A DNA stretch of 61,940 nucleotides. It comes from Planctomicrobium piriforme. Its GTDB lineage: Bacteria > Planctomycetota > Planctomycetia > Pirellulales > UBA1268. The DNA lies in assembly GCA_945861585.1 (NCBI GenBank), contig CAMAVC010000008.1, positions 1 through 61,940 of the forward strand. The letters run 5' to 3'. Position numbers and translations under genes: made by a program. The notes below the pieces were generated by a model. That model saw nothing but the letters and a program-made list of their open reading frames with translations. It did not search any database and was not told where the DNA came from. Of the stretch, positions 26,676 to 36,062 are shown piece by piece (the first letter of the stretch is position 1; the number at the start of each line of letters is the position of its first letter).

Positions 26676-29561
26676 TCAGCCGGTTGCAACGGTCGCGTGG
26701 CGGAGTGCAGGATCGATAGCAGCGGCCGCCGCTTTCTCGTCAAACCCATCGGCGAACAGTTCCGCCACCAAGGCCGCAGTGGCCTGCGGATGCCGCATCG
26801 CCGCCAGGTACCCTACTTCAACGACTACGGCCCTTCCGCGGGCCTGCATGTCGTCGAGCACCACGCGGGCGGAGATCAGTTGCCGCTCCATGATGGCGGC
26901 CAGAGCCTCGTCGGAGACGTCGGCGCCCGACCTCCCCAGCCGGCTCACCATCGCCCGCTGCGACGCCACCACCTCGCGCACCGGCCGGATCATGTGCACG
27001 ATCCGGTAGGTGAGCGTCGGGTCGAGATGGGAGAGGAGCGGACTGACAATTTTGACGGCCCGGCCCAAACTGCGGCGCAGCCAGCGATTGTCGGCGGCCA
27101 GCCGCTTCACGGGATCGAACTCCAAATACCCCCGCACGTTGTTCTCGTCTGCAGCCCGAAGGTCATCCGCCAGCACCGGAATGCCACCCGCGGCCAGCAT
27201 CTGCATCATCATCGATGTGCCTGACCGCGGCAGGCCCGTGACGAGGACCACGCAGTTGAGCCACGGCGGCACGGCCGTCTGCCCCGCGCGCTCCCGGCTC
27301 TCACCGCCAGCGGCTGCAATCGGGGCTAAAAAGCTCCGCCGGTATTCAGTGGGATGCTGCCCCTCGGGCCGGATGCCCGCCCGCCAGCGGACGATCCGGC
27401 GGTGGGCGTGCCGGGCCAGTTCGAGTCGCTCCCTGGCGGCCGCATAGTCGCCGTTTACGCGGGCCTCGAAGGCGGCCAGCGTCCGCTGTCCGGCGGGAAA
27501 TACCGGGTTGATCTCGACGGCCATCCGCAGGAACCGGGCGGTGGCCGGATGGTCGCCTTGCCGCCACGCTGCAAGGCCGGCCAATAGGTGGGCCTGAGGC
27601 AGGTCGAAATTGCAGCTGATCGCCGCCCTGGCTTCGCTCATGGCCCGTTCGACGTCGCCGAGGGCCAGACTCACCCGTGCCGCCCCGACATGGGCCGCGC
27701 CGTTGAGCGGATCGAGCTGAATCACGCTGGTAAATGCCGCCAGGGCCTCACGGGGCCGCCGCAGCCTCAAAAGCACCTGCGCTCGCCGGAGCCGCAGGCT
27801 GGGCTGCTGACTGGTCTGCACATTCGTCGCCTCGTCGAGGGTCGCCAGGGCCTCGTGCCAGCGGCCTTCGGCGGCGAGGAGGGATCCCTCGAGGAAGGCG
27901 AACGTGGGGCGGTTGATGGTCATCTGGGCCGTGAGCTGCCGGGCAGTGTGCTGCTCGGACTCCGAGAGTTGTCCGGCCCCGATGGGAGCGTCGGCCGCGA
28001 GGCCGAGCCGGCTGCGGATGGTGTCGAGTAAGGTGTCGAGTCCCAGTTTCCCAGCCTCGACCGCCACCTGCTTCCGCTCCTGCAGCCGGGTGAATGTGCC
28101 GCGGGCCTCGACCACCCGATCGGTTGCGATCTGGGCCTGCATGAGGTGGACGCCGAACCGGCTGGCCGTGGGCCAGCGCTCCCAGAGGTCGGCGAAGATC
28201 ACGGCCGCCTCGTCGAGCCGTCCGCCATCCACCAGTGACCGGGCGAGGTTATATCGCTCTTCGCGGACCGTCTGGTCGATCGCCTTTTGATGGTCGTCGC
28301 CGATGGCGTCGATATAGCCCAGATCGGCCATCTGGCGGAGCATCGCCGAAGCGGCCTCGGAGTCGGCCTGCTCGGACGGCGGGTTCAGGGCCGCGTCACC
28401 CGCGACGTCGTCCCAGGAATCGATGAACCGCTCCGCGGGAGCCTCCTCGTAGATGGCGCTCAACACCCGCCCGTCCATGTCGCGGCCGACCGGCAGGCCG
28501 TAGAGCGAGAGGATCGTGGGGGTGACGTCGAGCAGGCTGGCCGAGTGCACGAGTTCGTCGCGGCGGATGCCGGGCCCAGCGGCGACGAACATGCCGAACC
28601 CGCGGTGTTCCGCCGCAGGTCCGGCCGGCTCGTTGGGCAGCACCTTGGGCCGCAGGTGATCCGGATGGAACCCGTGGTCGCTGAGCACGATCACCGTCAC
28701 ATCATCGCCGGCCACCTGCAGAAGCCCGCCCAGCATCCGGTCGTGGAGCACGTAGGCCGCCGAGATCACCTGCGAATAGAGGTCGAAATCCCGCTCCGGG
28801 ATCCAGGGCAGGCGGGGGGGGTGATACCGCATGAAGCCGTGCGAAAAGTGATCAATCGCATCGAGGTAGACGGCGGCGAAATCCCATTCGGGACGCTTCG
28901 CGAGCACACGCGTGGCAACGGCGTTTACCGACACGCATTCGGCGATCACTTTTGCCAGTGGCACCAGCCGCTGGTCGGCCTGCTGGTCGATCTCGTCGGC
29001 TCGTGGCACGAAGAACTGGAGCGTCTCGCCGTCGAGCTCCAGCGGATGAATCCGCAACTCGGCCAACTCCGCCGCCAGTTCCGGCGGATGGACAGCCGTG
29101 CGGGGCACGGGCCAGGGGGCTCCGGGCGGCGCCGAAGCAACGTGAAAGTGGTTGCTCACCATCACACCGCGGACCGGCTCGACCGGCTGGCTCGGCCACC
29201 AGCCGATGACATGGCAGGCGAGGCCCTCCTGATGGAGGATGTTCCAGATCGCTTTCGTCCGCCGCGACTGCGACGACACGGGCCGCACGGCCCCAGTCTT
29301 GGCGACCACCTCGGAAAATCCGAGTACGCCGTGCTTGTAGGGGCGTTTACCGGTCGCGATGCTCGTCCAGAGCATCGGGGAGAGCATGGGCTGAAGCGTG
29401 GTGATGTTGCCCATCACCCCGCGGTCCACGAGGCCCGCGAGATGCGGCATGTGCCCCGACGCCATCAGGGGCTCGATCACTTTCCAGTCGGCCGCATCCC
29501 AGCCGACCAAGAGCACACGACGTTTCTGCATGATGCCTGCACCGCTACCGCGACCAGCCAT
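26676..29561 (-). CDS. alkaline-phosphatase-type phosphodiesterase - TPR - sulfotransferase fusion
   Basis: 961 residues. Start ATG has AGGAGG six bases upstream. Residues about 10-400 form a nucleotide pyrophosphatase/phosphodiesterase domain: GWDAADW, MLSPMLWTSIATGKRPYKHGV (candidate Thr nucleophile), DAIDHFSHGF, LSDHGFHPDH and EHRGFG, giving metal-binding Asp/His sets. About 430-720 are TPR-like helical repeats (e.g. ALAAFTSVIQLDPLNGAAHVGAARVSLALGDV). About 765-945 are a sulfotransferase with PAPS loop VTGLPRSGTSMM. No signal peptide, so it appears cytosolic. It may act on a polymer with sulfated or phosphorylated groups (inference). Confidence 0.85.
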   Translation of the reverse strand: MAGRGSGAGIMQKRRVLLVGWDAADWKVIEPLMASGHMPHLAGLVDRGVMGNITTLQPMLSPMLWTSIATGKRPYKHGVLGFSEVVAKTGAVRPVSSQSRRTKAIWNILHQEGLACHVIGWWPSQPVEPVRGVMVSNHFHVASAPPGAPWPVPRTAVHPPELAAELAELRIHPLELDGETLQFFVPRADEIDQQADQRLVPLAKVIAECVSVNAVATRVLAKRPEWDFAAVYLDAIDHFSHGFMRYHPPRLPWIPERDFDLYSQVISAAYVLHDRMLGGLLQVAGDDVTVIVLSDHGFHPDHLRPKVLPNEPAGPAAEHRGFGMFVAAGPGIRRDELVHSASLLDVTPTILSLYGLPVGRDMDGRVLSAIYEEAPAERFIDSWDDVAGDAALNPPSEQADSEAASAMLRQMADLGYIDAIGDDHQKAIDQTVREERYNLARSLVDGGRLDEAAVIFADLWERWPTASRFGVHLMQAQIATDRVVEARGTFTRLQERKQVAVEAGKLGLDTLLDTIRSRLGLAADAPIGAGQLSESEQHTARQLTAQMTINRPTFAFLEGSLLAAEGRWHEALATLDEATNVQTSQQPSLRLRRAQVLLRLRRPREALAAFTSVIQLDPLNGAAHVGAARVSLALGDVERAMSEARAAISCNFDLPQAHLLAGLAAWRQGDHPATARFLRMAVEINPVFPAGQRTLAAFEARVNGDYAAARERLELARHAHRRIVRWRAGIRPEGQHPTEYRRSFLAPIAAAGGESRERAGQTAVPPWLNCVVLVTGLPRSGTSMMMQMLAAGGIPVLADDLRAADENNVRGYLEFDPVKRLAADNRWLRRSLGRAVKIVSPLLSHLDPTLTYRIVHMIRPVREVVASQRAMVSRLGRSGADVSDEALAAIMERQLISARVVLDDMQARGRAVVVEVGYLAAMRHPQATAALVAELFADGFDEKAAAAAIDPALRHATVATG

Positions 29562-29984
29562 GGGCCGCCTCCTGAGAATACCAGCAGCCCCCTCCCTCAG
29601 CAGGTCAACGCGTGCGATTGGCGATGTGCGTGCTCAGCAAGCAGGCTCTCTGGAAGGGCCTCGAACTGCTCGGGATCCGCTTGCACGAGCGGACGTAGTC
29701 CGCCCACGGCGCGCCCGATTCGTCCCTGCTCAATCCCGTTTCGTCCCAGGGCGCGCCCGATTCGTCCCCGCTCGATCCCGATTCGTCACTTTCCGTGTCC
29801 GGAACGTTGTTGAACGCTGAGCTCGTAGTACAAACGAGTGGTGCGGTCTGTCGAGCGGCACCACGCGCGGTCGACCGCAACTCTGCGTGGGCGGCTCGCT
29901 GCTCGACGCTCGGTTGGTATGGAAGGCATGGGCAAGCCCCCGACGTGTATGTGTGGGGTCGGTGAAAGAAAGGTGGCAGGACCG
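29562..29984. other. 423-bp intergenic region carrying a 21-bp tandem repeat
   Basis: Region between the divergent phosphodiesterase-fusion gene and the PEP-CTERM gene. The tandem repeat at 29714-29797 is its main structure. Open frames across it on both strands are repeat-driven (heptapeptide patterns) and show no other coding signs. Promoters for both flanking genes should lie here, but none is clear by eye. Confidence 0.45.
29714..29797. repeat. four direct 21-bp repeats
   Basis: Units start at 29714, 29735, 29756 and 29777, each opening with CCCG(A/T)TTCGTC. Units alternate at their ends (CTGCTCAAT, CAGGGCGCG, CCGCTCGAT), so the array is really two 42-bp repeats. A degenerate earlier copy may precede it. 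Confidence 0.8.
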
Positions 29985-30809
29985 GTGAGCAAGCAAAAAA
30001 AGAACCATCGGCTCGTCGCCAAGCTGGGCGTCATCGCCGGCGCTGTTGTCGTTGGCACGGATCGCGCGGATGCGGAAATTGTGCGTGCAAACCCGTTTGC
30101 CACGGCACCATCGAGCGTCCTCCGCCCGCCGGGAGGAAATGCGATCCCTTCGGGCAACCAGGCGGAGACGAGTGCCCTGGTGACGGAATGGGATGTCGAT
30201 GGCGACTCGACAGTGGACTTCAACCTCGTCAATCTCATGGTGGCCCCCTTCGAGGTCACGTCGCAGTTGCTGGGTGCTCAGATTATGGCACTGTTCCAGG
30301 CTCCCGCCGCCGGTTCAGGCAATGGCTGGATCAAGAACGCCAACAACGACAAGCTGCAGCGGCTCGACGCCGGAGCCACGGTCGGTGCGTTGCAGGTATT
30401 CGGTGGCGCCGCGGCCGGCGGCTCACTCAATCTCCAAACCGGATACATCAACGCTGGGTCGACGGAAGGGACGCCTGTACCGCCGGAAACGCTCTTCAAC
30501 CCGAACTGGACGGTCGGCGAACCAGGAAACTTCGGATTTAGGTTCACAAAGGGTGGGAACCTACATTACGGCTGGGGAGTGATGGAAATCGACCGACTCA
30601 ACACGACCGGACTTCCGGCCTCCGGCCAAGGATTCGTGATCACCAACGCGTATTACGAGACGGCGTCGGGCATACCCGTCACAGTGGGTGCGATTCCGGA
30701 GCCGAGTTCGATCGCGCTGTTGAGTATGGGCGCGGCCGGCGTCGCAGCTTGGAAGCTCCACCGCAAGCGGCGGCAGGCTGCGCCGCAAAGATCTGCGTCG
30801 ATAGGGTAG
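29985..30809 (+). CDS. PEP-CTERM sorting domain protein
   Basis: 274 residues from GTG (MSKQKKNHRLVAK), which gives a signal peptide ending ADA-E; an ATG at 29928 is an alternative. The C-terminus has the exosortase signal IPEPSSIALLSMGAAGVAAWKL followed by HRKRRQ. The mature region (VTEWDVDGDSTVDFN, GFRFTKGGNLHYGWGVMEID) is of a type common in PEP-CTERM proteins with no known activity. Export via Sec, then sorting to the cell surface by an exosortase, is expected. No exosortase gene is in the window. Confidence 0.8.
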   Translation: MSKQKKNHRLVAKLGVIAGAVVVGTDRADAEIVRANPFATAPSSVLRPPGGNAIPSGNQAETSALVTEWDVDGDSTVDFNLVNLMVAPFEVTSQLLGAQIMALFQAPAAGSGNGWIKNANNDKLQRLDAGATVGALQVFGGAAAGGSLNLQTGYINAGSTEGTPVPPETLFNPNWTVGEPGNFGFRFTKGGNLHYGWGVMEIDRLNTTGLPASGQGFVITNAYYETASGIPVTVGAIPEPSSIALLSMGAAGVAAWKLHRKRRQAAPQRSASIG

Positions 30810-30995
30810 CATCGTTCGGTCACTCATACGGCGGCGGGTTTCGCCCACGGCTCGGCCGCATCTCCTTCCTGTACCGACTCACGACAGACGTCGGACTGCC
30901 CAGGTTTGGAGAGCCTGCGTTGAGCGCTCTGCTGTGGAACGGGCTCGAAATGCCGTGGATTTTCAGACCCGGTGGCTTCCGACTAGGCTACCAGC

Positions 30996-32564
30996 ATGCG
31001 CACGATCGAAATCTACGACACCACGCTTCGCGACGGCAGCCAGGGGGAAGGCGTCAACTTCTCCCTCGAGGACAAGCTGGCGATTACGAAGCGGCTCGAC
31101 GAGGCGGGCGTCGACTTCATCGAGGGAGGCTATCCGCTCTCGAACCCCAAGGACGCTCAGTATTTCGAGCGGGTGCGCGGGCTGAACCTCCGGCACTCGC
31201 GAGTGTGCGCGTTTGGCATGACCCGCCGCCGCGGTATGACGGCCGCCGCCGATCCGGGCATGACGGCCCTGCTCGACGCCGGCACGCCCGTCGTGACAAT
31301 CGTGGGTAAGACGTCGGCTTTTCACGTGAGTGAGGTGCTCGGCGTCTCGCGCGAGGAAAACCTCGCCATGATCGCCGACACGGTGGGCTACCTCACGCAG
31401 GCCGGTCGCGAGGTGTTCTACGACGCCGAGCACTTCTTCGATGGCTGGAAGCTGGATGCCGACTACTCAGCCCAGACGATCGTGGCCGCCGCCCGGGCGG
31501 GAGCCACGCGGATCGTGTGCTGCGACACCAACGGCGGCACGCTGCCCGACGAGATCACCCGCATCCTCGGCGAAGCGGCTGCGGCGCTCAAAGCTGCTGG
31601 CTGCGAGCCTCCTCTGGCGATCCACTGCCACAACGACTGCGATCTCGCCGTGGCAAACTCGCTCGCCGCCGTCGCCGCCGGTGTGGTGCAGGTGCAGGGC
31701 ACGATCAACGGGATCGGCGAACGCTGCGGCAATGCCGATCTGATCTCGGTGGTGGCCAACCTCGCCCTGAAACTTCCGGGCCACTCGGTTCTCGGTGGCA
31801 ACGGCGGGGCGCGCCTCACCGAACTCTCGCGCTTCGTCTACGAGACGGCCAACATGAGCTATCGTCCGGGCCAGCCGTTCGTCGGTTCGAGTGCGTTCGC
31901 CCACAAGGGCGGCATGCACGTCCACGCCGTGGCCAAGGCCACCGAGTCGTACGAGCACATCGCTCCCGAGGCGGTGGGCAACTCGCGGCGGATCCTCGTG
32001 AGTGAGCTCTCGGGCCGCTCGAACATCGCGGCCCTCGTGACCCGGGCCGACGTGAAGGACGACCGCGCCCTGCTCGACACTGTTTTGGCAGAGGTCTGCC
32101 GGCTCGAGAACGAGGGCTGGCAATTCGAGGCGGCCGGGGCATCGTTCGACCTGCTCGTCGATCGCATCGCGGGGACCTTCACGCCGGCGTTCGTTCGCGA
32201 CAGCTACAACGTGGATGTCGAGAGCCGCGGTGAGGGCGATGTCCGCACGCTCGCGACCGTAAAGCTCCACGTGGCCGGCGGACTGCGGCACGAAGTAGCC
32301 GAAGGCGACGGCCCCGTGAACGCCCTCGACGCGGCCCTGCGCAAGGCGCTGGCCGCCACCTATCCGGCCGTCGAGCGGATGCACCTGCTCGACTACAAGG
32401 TGCGCGTGATCAACGCCCAGGAGGGCACGGCGGCCAAGGTGCGCGTGTCGATCGAGAGCACCGACGGCGACCGTGTGTGGGGCACCGTGGGCGTGAGCGA
32501 AAACGTGATCGAGGCCAGCTGGCTCGCGCTCGCCGACTCGTTTCACTATTTCCTCCGCTCCTAG
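30996..32564 (+). CDS. cimA: (R)-citramalate synthase
   Basis: 522 residues. It condenses pyruvate and acetyl-CoA to citramalate, the threonine-independent route to isoleucine. Features: YDTTLRDGSQGEGVNFSLEDKL at the N-terminus, VDFIEGGYPLSNPKD, YDAEHFFDGW, CCDTNGGTLPDEI, AIHCHNDCDLAVANSL (metal/active site), QGTINGIGERCGNADL, and the C-terminal LeuA-type regulatory domain (YKVRVINAQEGTAAKVRVSIES). The phrases fit the long LeuA-like CimA type better than 2-isopropylmalate synthase. Directly followed by sulfotransferase-like genes. Confidence 0.9.
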   Translation: MRTIEIYDTTLRDGSQGEGVNFSLEDKLAITKRLDEAGVDFIEGGYPLSNPKDAQYFERVRGLNLRHSRVCAFGMTRRRGMTAAADPGMTALLDAGTPVVTIVGKTSAFHVSEVLGVSREENLAMIADTVGYLTQAGREVFYDAEHFFDGWKLDADYSAQTIVAAARAGATRIVCCDTNGGTLPDEITRILGEAAAALKAAGCEPPLAIHCHNDCDLAVANSLAAVAAGVVQVQGTINGIGERCGNADLISVVANLALKLPGHSVLGGNGGARLTELSRFVYETANMSYRPGQPFVGSSAFAHKGGMHVHAVAKATESYEHIAPEAVGNSRRILVSELSGRSNIAALVTRADVKDDRALLDTVLAEVCRLENEGWQFEAAGASFDLLVDRIAGTFTPAFVRDSYNVDVESRGEGDVRTLATVKLHVAGGLRHEVAEGDGPVNALDAALRKALAATYPAVERMHLLDYKVRVINAQEGTAAKVRVSIESTDGDRVWGTVGVSENVIEASWLALADSFHYFLRS

Positions 32565-32579
32565 GAGAGGCGGTGGTCT

Positions 32580-33311
32580 TTGCAACGGACCTGTTTCGTT
32601 CTCCTCAAACTGGCACGCACCGGCTCTACATCGCTCGGGAAAGCGCTCAATACCACGGTATCGTTCTGCAGGAATGAGATCCTGAATGACTGGAATCCCG
32701 CAACGCACGGGTCGTCACAGGCGTACATCGATCACATTCTTTCGGAGGCCAAGACCCCGATCCGAGGGTTCACGCTGAACCCCTTGAAGCGGAAGGGCTT
32801 TGGGCTGGACTTCTGGAGATTCCCCGACGACGACGTCGACCAGCGGCTCGTCCTCCTATTGCTGAGGGACCCCTGGCCAACGACCATATCGCGGCTGATA
32901 TGCCGGCATTTCGGCGTCTACCCCGGTAGCCGTGACGACGCTGACGCAGGCGCGATCAGGACCAGCGTCGACGGTGGCGTGCATATCGATCCGGCCAGGT
33001 TTGCGGCTGCATACGCGAAGTCGCAGAGAAGCCAGGAAAATCTTCGTGCGTTCGCCCTCGAGTACGCACGGAGGCAGGCTGCTGCCGTGTGCACGATCAC
33101 GTATGAAAACATGTTCAGCGTCGATCCGACTGATCTGGTATCGCTCGAGCAGGCGCTGGGCATCGATGTGGACAGGCGTTGCCTCAAGCCAGAAATGAAA
33201 ATACTGCCGGACAACCACGCCGCCTTCATCGTGAACTATGCCGAGTTACAGCGAGCAACTGCACAGCTGTCACAACCCACGGAAATACAATCCGACACCA
33301 TAGAATCATGA
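32580..33311 (+). CDS. sulfotransferase-family protein
   Basis: 243 residues from a TTG start with AGGAGAGG eight bases upstream; this Shine-Dalgarno overlaps the cimA stop codon. N-terminal LLKLARTGSTSLGKAL looks like the 5'-phosphosulfate loop and LLLRDPWPTTISRLICRHFG like the 3'-phosphate motif of PAPS-dependent sulfotransferases. No signal peptide. The stop overlaps the next gene's ATG (ATGA), so it forms a coupled unit with the glycosyltransferase-sulfotransferase fusion. Acceptor unknown. Confidence 0.65.
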   Translation: MQRTCFVLLKLARTGSTSLGKALNTTVSFCRNEILNDWNPATHGSSQAYIDHILSEAKTPIRGFTLNPLKRKGFGLDFWRFPDDDVDQRLVLLLLRDPWPTTISRLICRHFGVYPGSRDDADAGAIRTSVDGGVHIDPARFAAAYAKSQRSQENLRAFALEYARRQAAAVCTITYENMFSVDPTDLVSLEQALGIDVDRRCLKPEMKILPDNHAAFIVNYAELQRATAQLSQPTEIQSDTIES

Positions 33312-35227
33312 TATCCCCTCAAGCGACTTCCCTGTCCGTCGCCAGCGCCGCGAGGTCGAAGGTGGTCTTCGTCACCGGACTGGCCGCCGAACCGACGACC
33401 GGTTCTCGCACCAGGGCATTTCACACGATTCGCGCGCTCTGTGACCTTGGTTGCAGAGTGCACAACGCCTACTTGATTCAGAAGGCGATGGCGACACCGC
33501 AACTGGATGCGCTGGCGAGGCTATCTGGGCGATTCACGCATTCGAGCACTGTGGAGGTGAATTTCAACGATCCAGGAGTCATCTGGCTTTCCGATCTTTG
33601 GTCGGTCAAGGCACTGGAAGCTGGATTGGACTGCGTTGAACGGTTGACGGCCTCCGGAGCGGGGTGGCATGTGGTCGTCGACCTGTCGGATGTCCTGTTC
33701 GATGACGCCAAATCCAAAGGCGGTCCCGATGAGAATGGCCATGAAGAAATCAGGACCCTGGAGAGTGGTCTGTTGCGCGCAGCCGACGTGTGCGTCTGGG
33801 TGAGCGAGAAGGAAAAAAACCGCGCCATCGAGTTGTATGGTGTGGATCCTGAAAAAACGAGGGTGATCGCGTCATTCCACGAAAGCCCGCAGGTCGGCAC
33901 GATCGCTCAATTCGGTGCGAGACGGGCCGCCGTGTGCATGGCCGGTTCCACCCATCCCCACAACAAGCGCGCGATCGACATTGGAGTCACACGGCTCTGG
34001 CCCAAGATATTCGCCTGCACGCCTACGGCTGAATTGCACGTGTTCGGCAGTGGCACCGACCAAATCATCATCCAACCCCCGAGCCCAGATCCATGCTGGA
34101 GTGGAATCCGTGTCGTGGGCGAGGTGGAGAGTTTCATTGGATCGTTGTCCGAGTACCGCGTACACATGGTTCCCACGGTGAGCGGCGTCGGGGTGAAGAC
34201 GAAGGTCTTTGACAGCTTCGTTGCCGGCACGCCCATCGTCGCCACTCCGGCAGCGCTCGAGGGCACGGAACTCGAGCCGTGCGATGCGGTATTCGTCTCG
34301 GCTTCGGCATCGGCACTCGCCCGACGGACGCGTGAACTGTTGACGGACCAATCAGCCTGGACCCGTGCTCATGTCCAGGCCCTGGAACTGTCGACTCCGT
34401 ACAGGGACTTTCGGCGATTTCGTGACACGGTGCGCGCGGTGCTCCTCGCTCCAAACCAAGCAGTTCGACATGCCTCCGCACGCGAACACAGAGAACCCCG
34501 AGCCACTCCAGGCCGTCAGAAGACCTCGCTTGCCACCACGATTTTCGTGGGCACGCATCACAAGACCGGCACCGTTTTGGCAAAGGGTATTTTCGAGGGT
34601 CTCGCGGACAAGCGCGGCCTTCGCTTTCTCAACGTGTCGAGGGGAACGCCCGTCGTGGGCCGGTGGGACATACTCTTCGACGCTCATTCCCGGCTCGACG
34701 TGTGTTCCTTGGGAGTGCCCCTCCTCGGGGTGCACCTCATCCGGGATCCACGGATGGTCGTCGTCTCCGCCGCGCTCTACCACATGCACGCGTCCGAGAA
34801 GTGGCTGCAGCAACCGCGGCCAGAGTTTGGCGGGCTCACCTACCAGCAAAAGATCCGGTCATTAGGGTCAGACCGCGAGCGGTTTCTGTTCGAGATGGAC
34901 TGTTCTGCCCTTGCCATCAACGGCATGGTTCAGTGGGTCGCCAAGAGCTACCCATGGTGCATGAACGTGAAGCTTGAGGACCTGATGACTGATGACGGGA
35001 TGAAAGCGTATACGAAGATGTTTCGACATCTGGGACTCGAAGGCGACATGCTCACGGATGCCCTCGAAGTGGCCTACACGAAAAGCGTTTTCAATCCCTC
35101 GCATCCCGACAGCCCGCACATCCGGAGCCGGAAAGTCGAGGCGTGGCAGAGCTATTTTGACGAGCCGCTGCATGCGGCGTTCAGAGAAAAATTCGGCGAT
35201 GCCTGCGAGAGGCTGGGATACACCTGA
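33308..35227 (+). CDS. glycosyltransferase (GT4-like) fused to a sulfotransferase
   Basis: 639 residues. Residues about 15-395 resemble a GT-B glycosyltransferase: N-terminal KVVFVTGLAAEPTTGSRTRAFHTIRAL, central CMAGSTHPHNKRAIDIGV, ELHVFGSGTDQ, and the C-terminal TVSGVGVKTKVFDSFVAGTPIVATPAALEG donor-site region. From about 410 a sulfotransferase begins (IFVGTHHKTGTVLAKGIF, PAPS loop; GVHLIRDPRMVVVSAALYHM, 3'-phosphate motif). Linking sugar transfer with sulfation in one chain suggests making a sulfated glycan (inference). ATGA overlap with the upstream gene supports coupling. Confidence 0.75.
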   Translation: MISPQATSLSVASAARSKVVFVTGLAAEPTTGSRTRAFHTIRALCDLGCRVHNAYLIQKAMATPQLDALARLSGRFTHSSTVEVNFNDPGVIWLSDLWSVKALEAGLDCVERLTASGAGWHVVVDLSDVLFDDAKSKGGPDENGHEEIRTLESGLLRAADVCVWVSEKEKNRAIELYGVDPEKTRVIASFHESPQVGTIAQFGARRAAVCMAGSTHPHNKRAIDIGVTRLWPKIFACTPTAELHVFGSGTDQIIIQPPSPDPCWSGIRVVGEVESFIGSLSEYRVHMVPTVSGVGVKTKVFDSFVAGTPIVATPAALEGTELEPCDAVFVSASASALARRTRELLTDQSAWTRAHVQALELSTPYRDFRRFRDTVRAVLLAPNQAVRHASAREHREPRATPGRQKTSLATTIFVGTHHKTGTVLAKGIFEGLADKRGLRFLNVSRGTPVVGRWDILFDAHSRLDVCSLGVPLLGVHLIRDPRMVVVSAALYHMHASEKWLQQPRPEFGGLTYQQKIRSLGSDRERFLFEMDCSALAINGMVQWVAKSYPWCMNVKLEDLMTDDGMKAYTKMFRHLGLEGDMLTDALEVAYTKSVFNPSHPDSPHIRSRKVEAWQSYFDEPLHAAFREKFGDACERLGYT

Positions 35228-35254
35228 TTCAACCGTACCGTCGCGGAGTCTGGC

Positions 35255-36004
35255 ATGCTGGTTTCCAATTCCAGGAGGTTCATCTACATCCATCTTCACA
35301 AGTGTGCAGGAACGAGTATCGAGAGAGCGTGTGGAAAGTCGATCGCGTGGAACGACATCCTCCTGGGGAGCACCCCGGAGGGTGAGAGGCTGCAGGGCGT
35401 CTATCAATCGCTGTTTGGCTTAGTGAAGCACAGTAGTGCCGCGGAGGTGTGTGCGGTCGTGGGCCGCGAGACGTGGGATGCGTATTACACGTTTTCGACC
35501 GTACGAGCTCCGTACGCCGTGGCCGTGTCGCTCTATACGCATGCCGTGCAGGTGCTGAGACGATACAAGCGGAAGTTAGGCGAGCAGGCTGCTCCCGACG
35601 CCGTCACCGGGGGCTCCCACGTCGATTCCCAGATGTGGCCTTGGAATTACCCTGGCGTAAAAGCCTTGCTCGCGGCACGCGATGAGCACACGTCATTCTC
35701 GGAATTCATCCGGTCGCCACAGTTGGAGGGCTGGGAGGGCTATGCCACGATGACGTCGCAGCTTTGCGATCCGCAGGGACGTCAGTTGGTGCGGGAGGTC
35801 TTCAAGGTGGAGGACTTGGAGACGACGTGGCCGCTGATCGCGAAGCGCCTCGGCATTTCCAGCGTGCCTTTGGGCCGAGCCAATAAGAGCATCGAGCCAG
35901 GAATCGCATATCAGTCGTTCTATCGAGGCGAGGACGCCGAACTCATCCGAGAGCGGTATCGCGAAGACTTCCTCAGGTTTGGATATTCCGACGTGCTGGG
36001 TTAG
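35255..36004 (+). CDS. sulfotransferase family 2-like protein
   Basis: 249 residues from ATG MLVSNSRRFI. The PAPS loop YIHLHKCAGTSIERA and FSTVRAPYAVAVSLYTHAV (3'-phosphate-binding motif) are the two signatures of carbohydrate sulfotransferases. There is no membrane anchor. It lies 27 bp after the fusion gene in the same direction, making three sulfotransferase-type genes in a row after cimA. Codon usage in this stretch looks less GC-biased than its neighbours, which suggests acquired DNA (by eye only). Confidence 0.75.
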   Translation: MLVSNSRRFIYIHLHKCAGTSIERACGKSIAWNDILLGSTPEGERLQGVYQSLFGLVKHSSAAEVCAVVGRETWDAYYTFSTVRAPYAVAVSLYTHAVQVLRRYKRKLGEQAAPDAVTGGSHVDSQMWPWNYPGVKALLAARDEHTSFSEFIRSPQLEGWEGYATMTSQLCDPQGRQLVREVFKVEDLETTWPLIAKRLGISSVPLGRANKSIEPGIAYQSFYRGEDAELIRERYREDFLRFGYSDVLG

Positions 36005-36062
36005 TGTGCCGCACGCCGGTCGAGGATCAGTCGATCACGTTGAGCCGAATACAGGTGTTTCG

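Noticed and set aside
29605..29880. Minus-strand frame with heptapeptide DESG repeats
   Set aside because: The open frame comes from the 21-bp repeat and has no other coding support.
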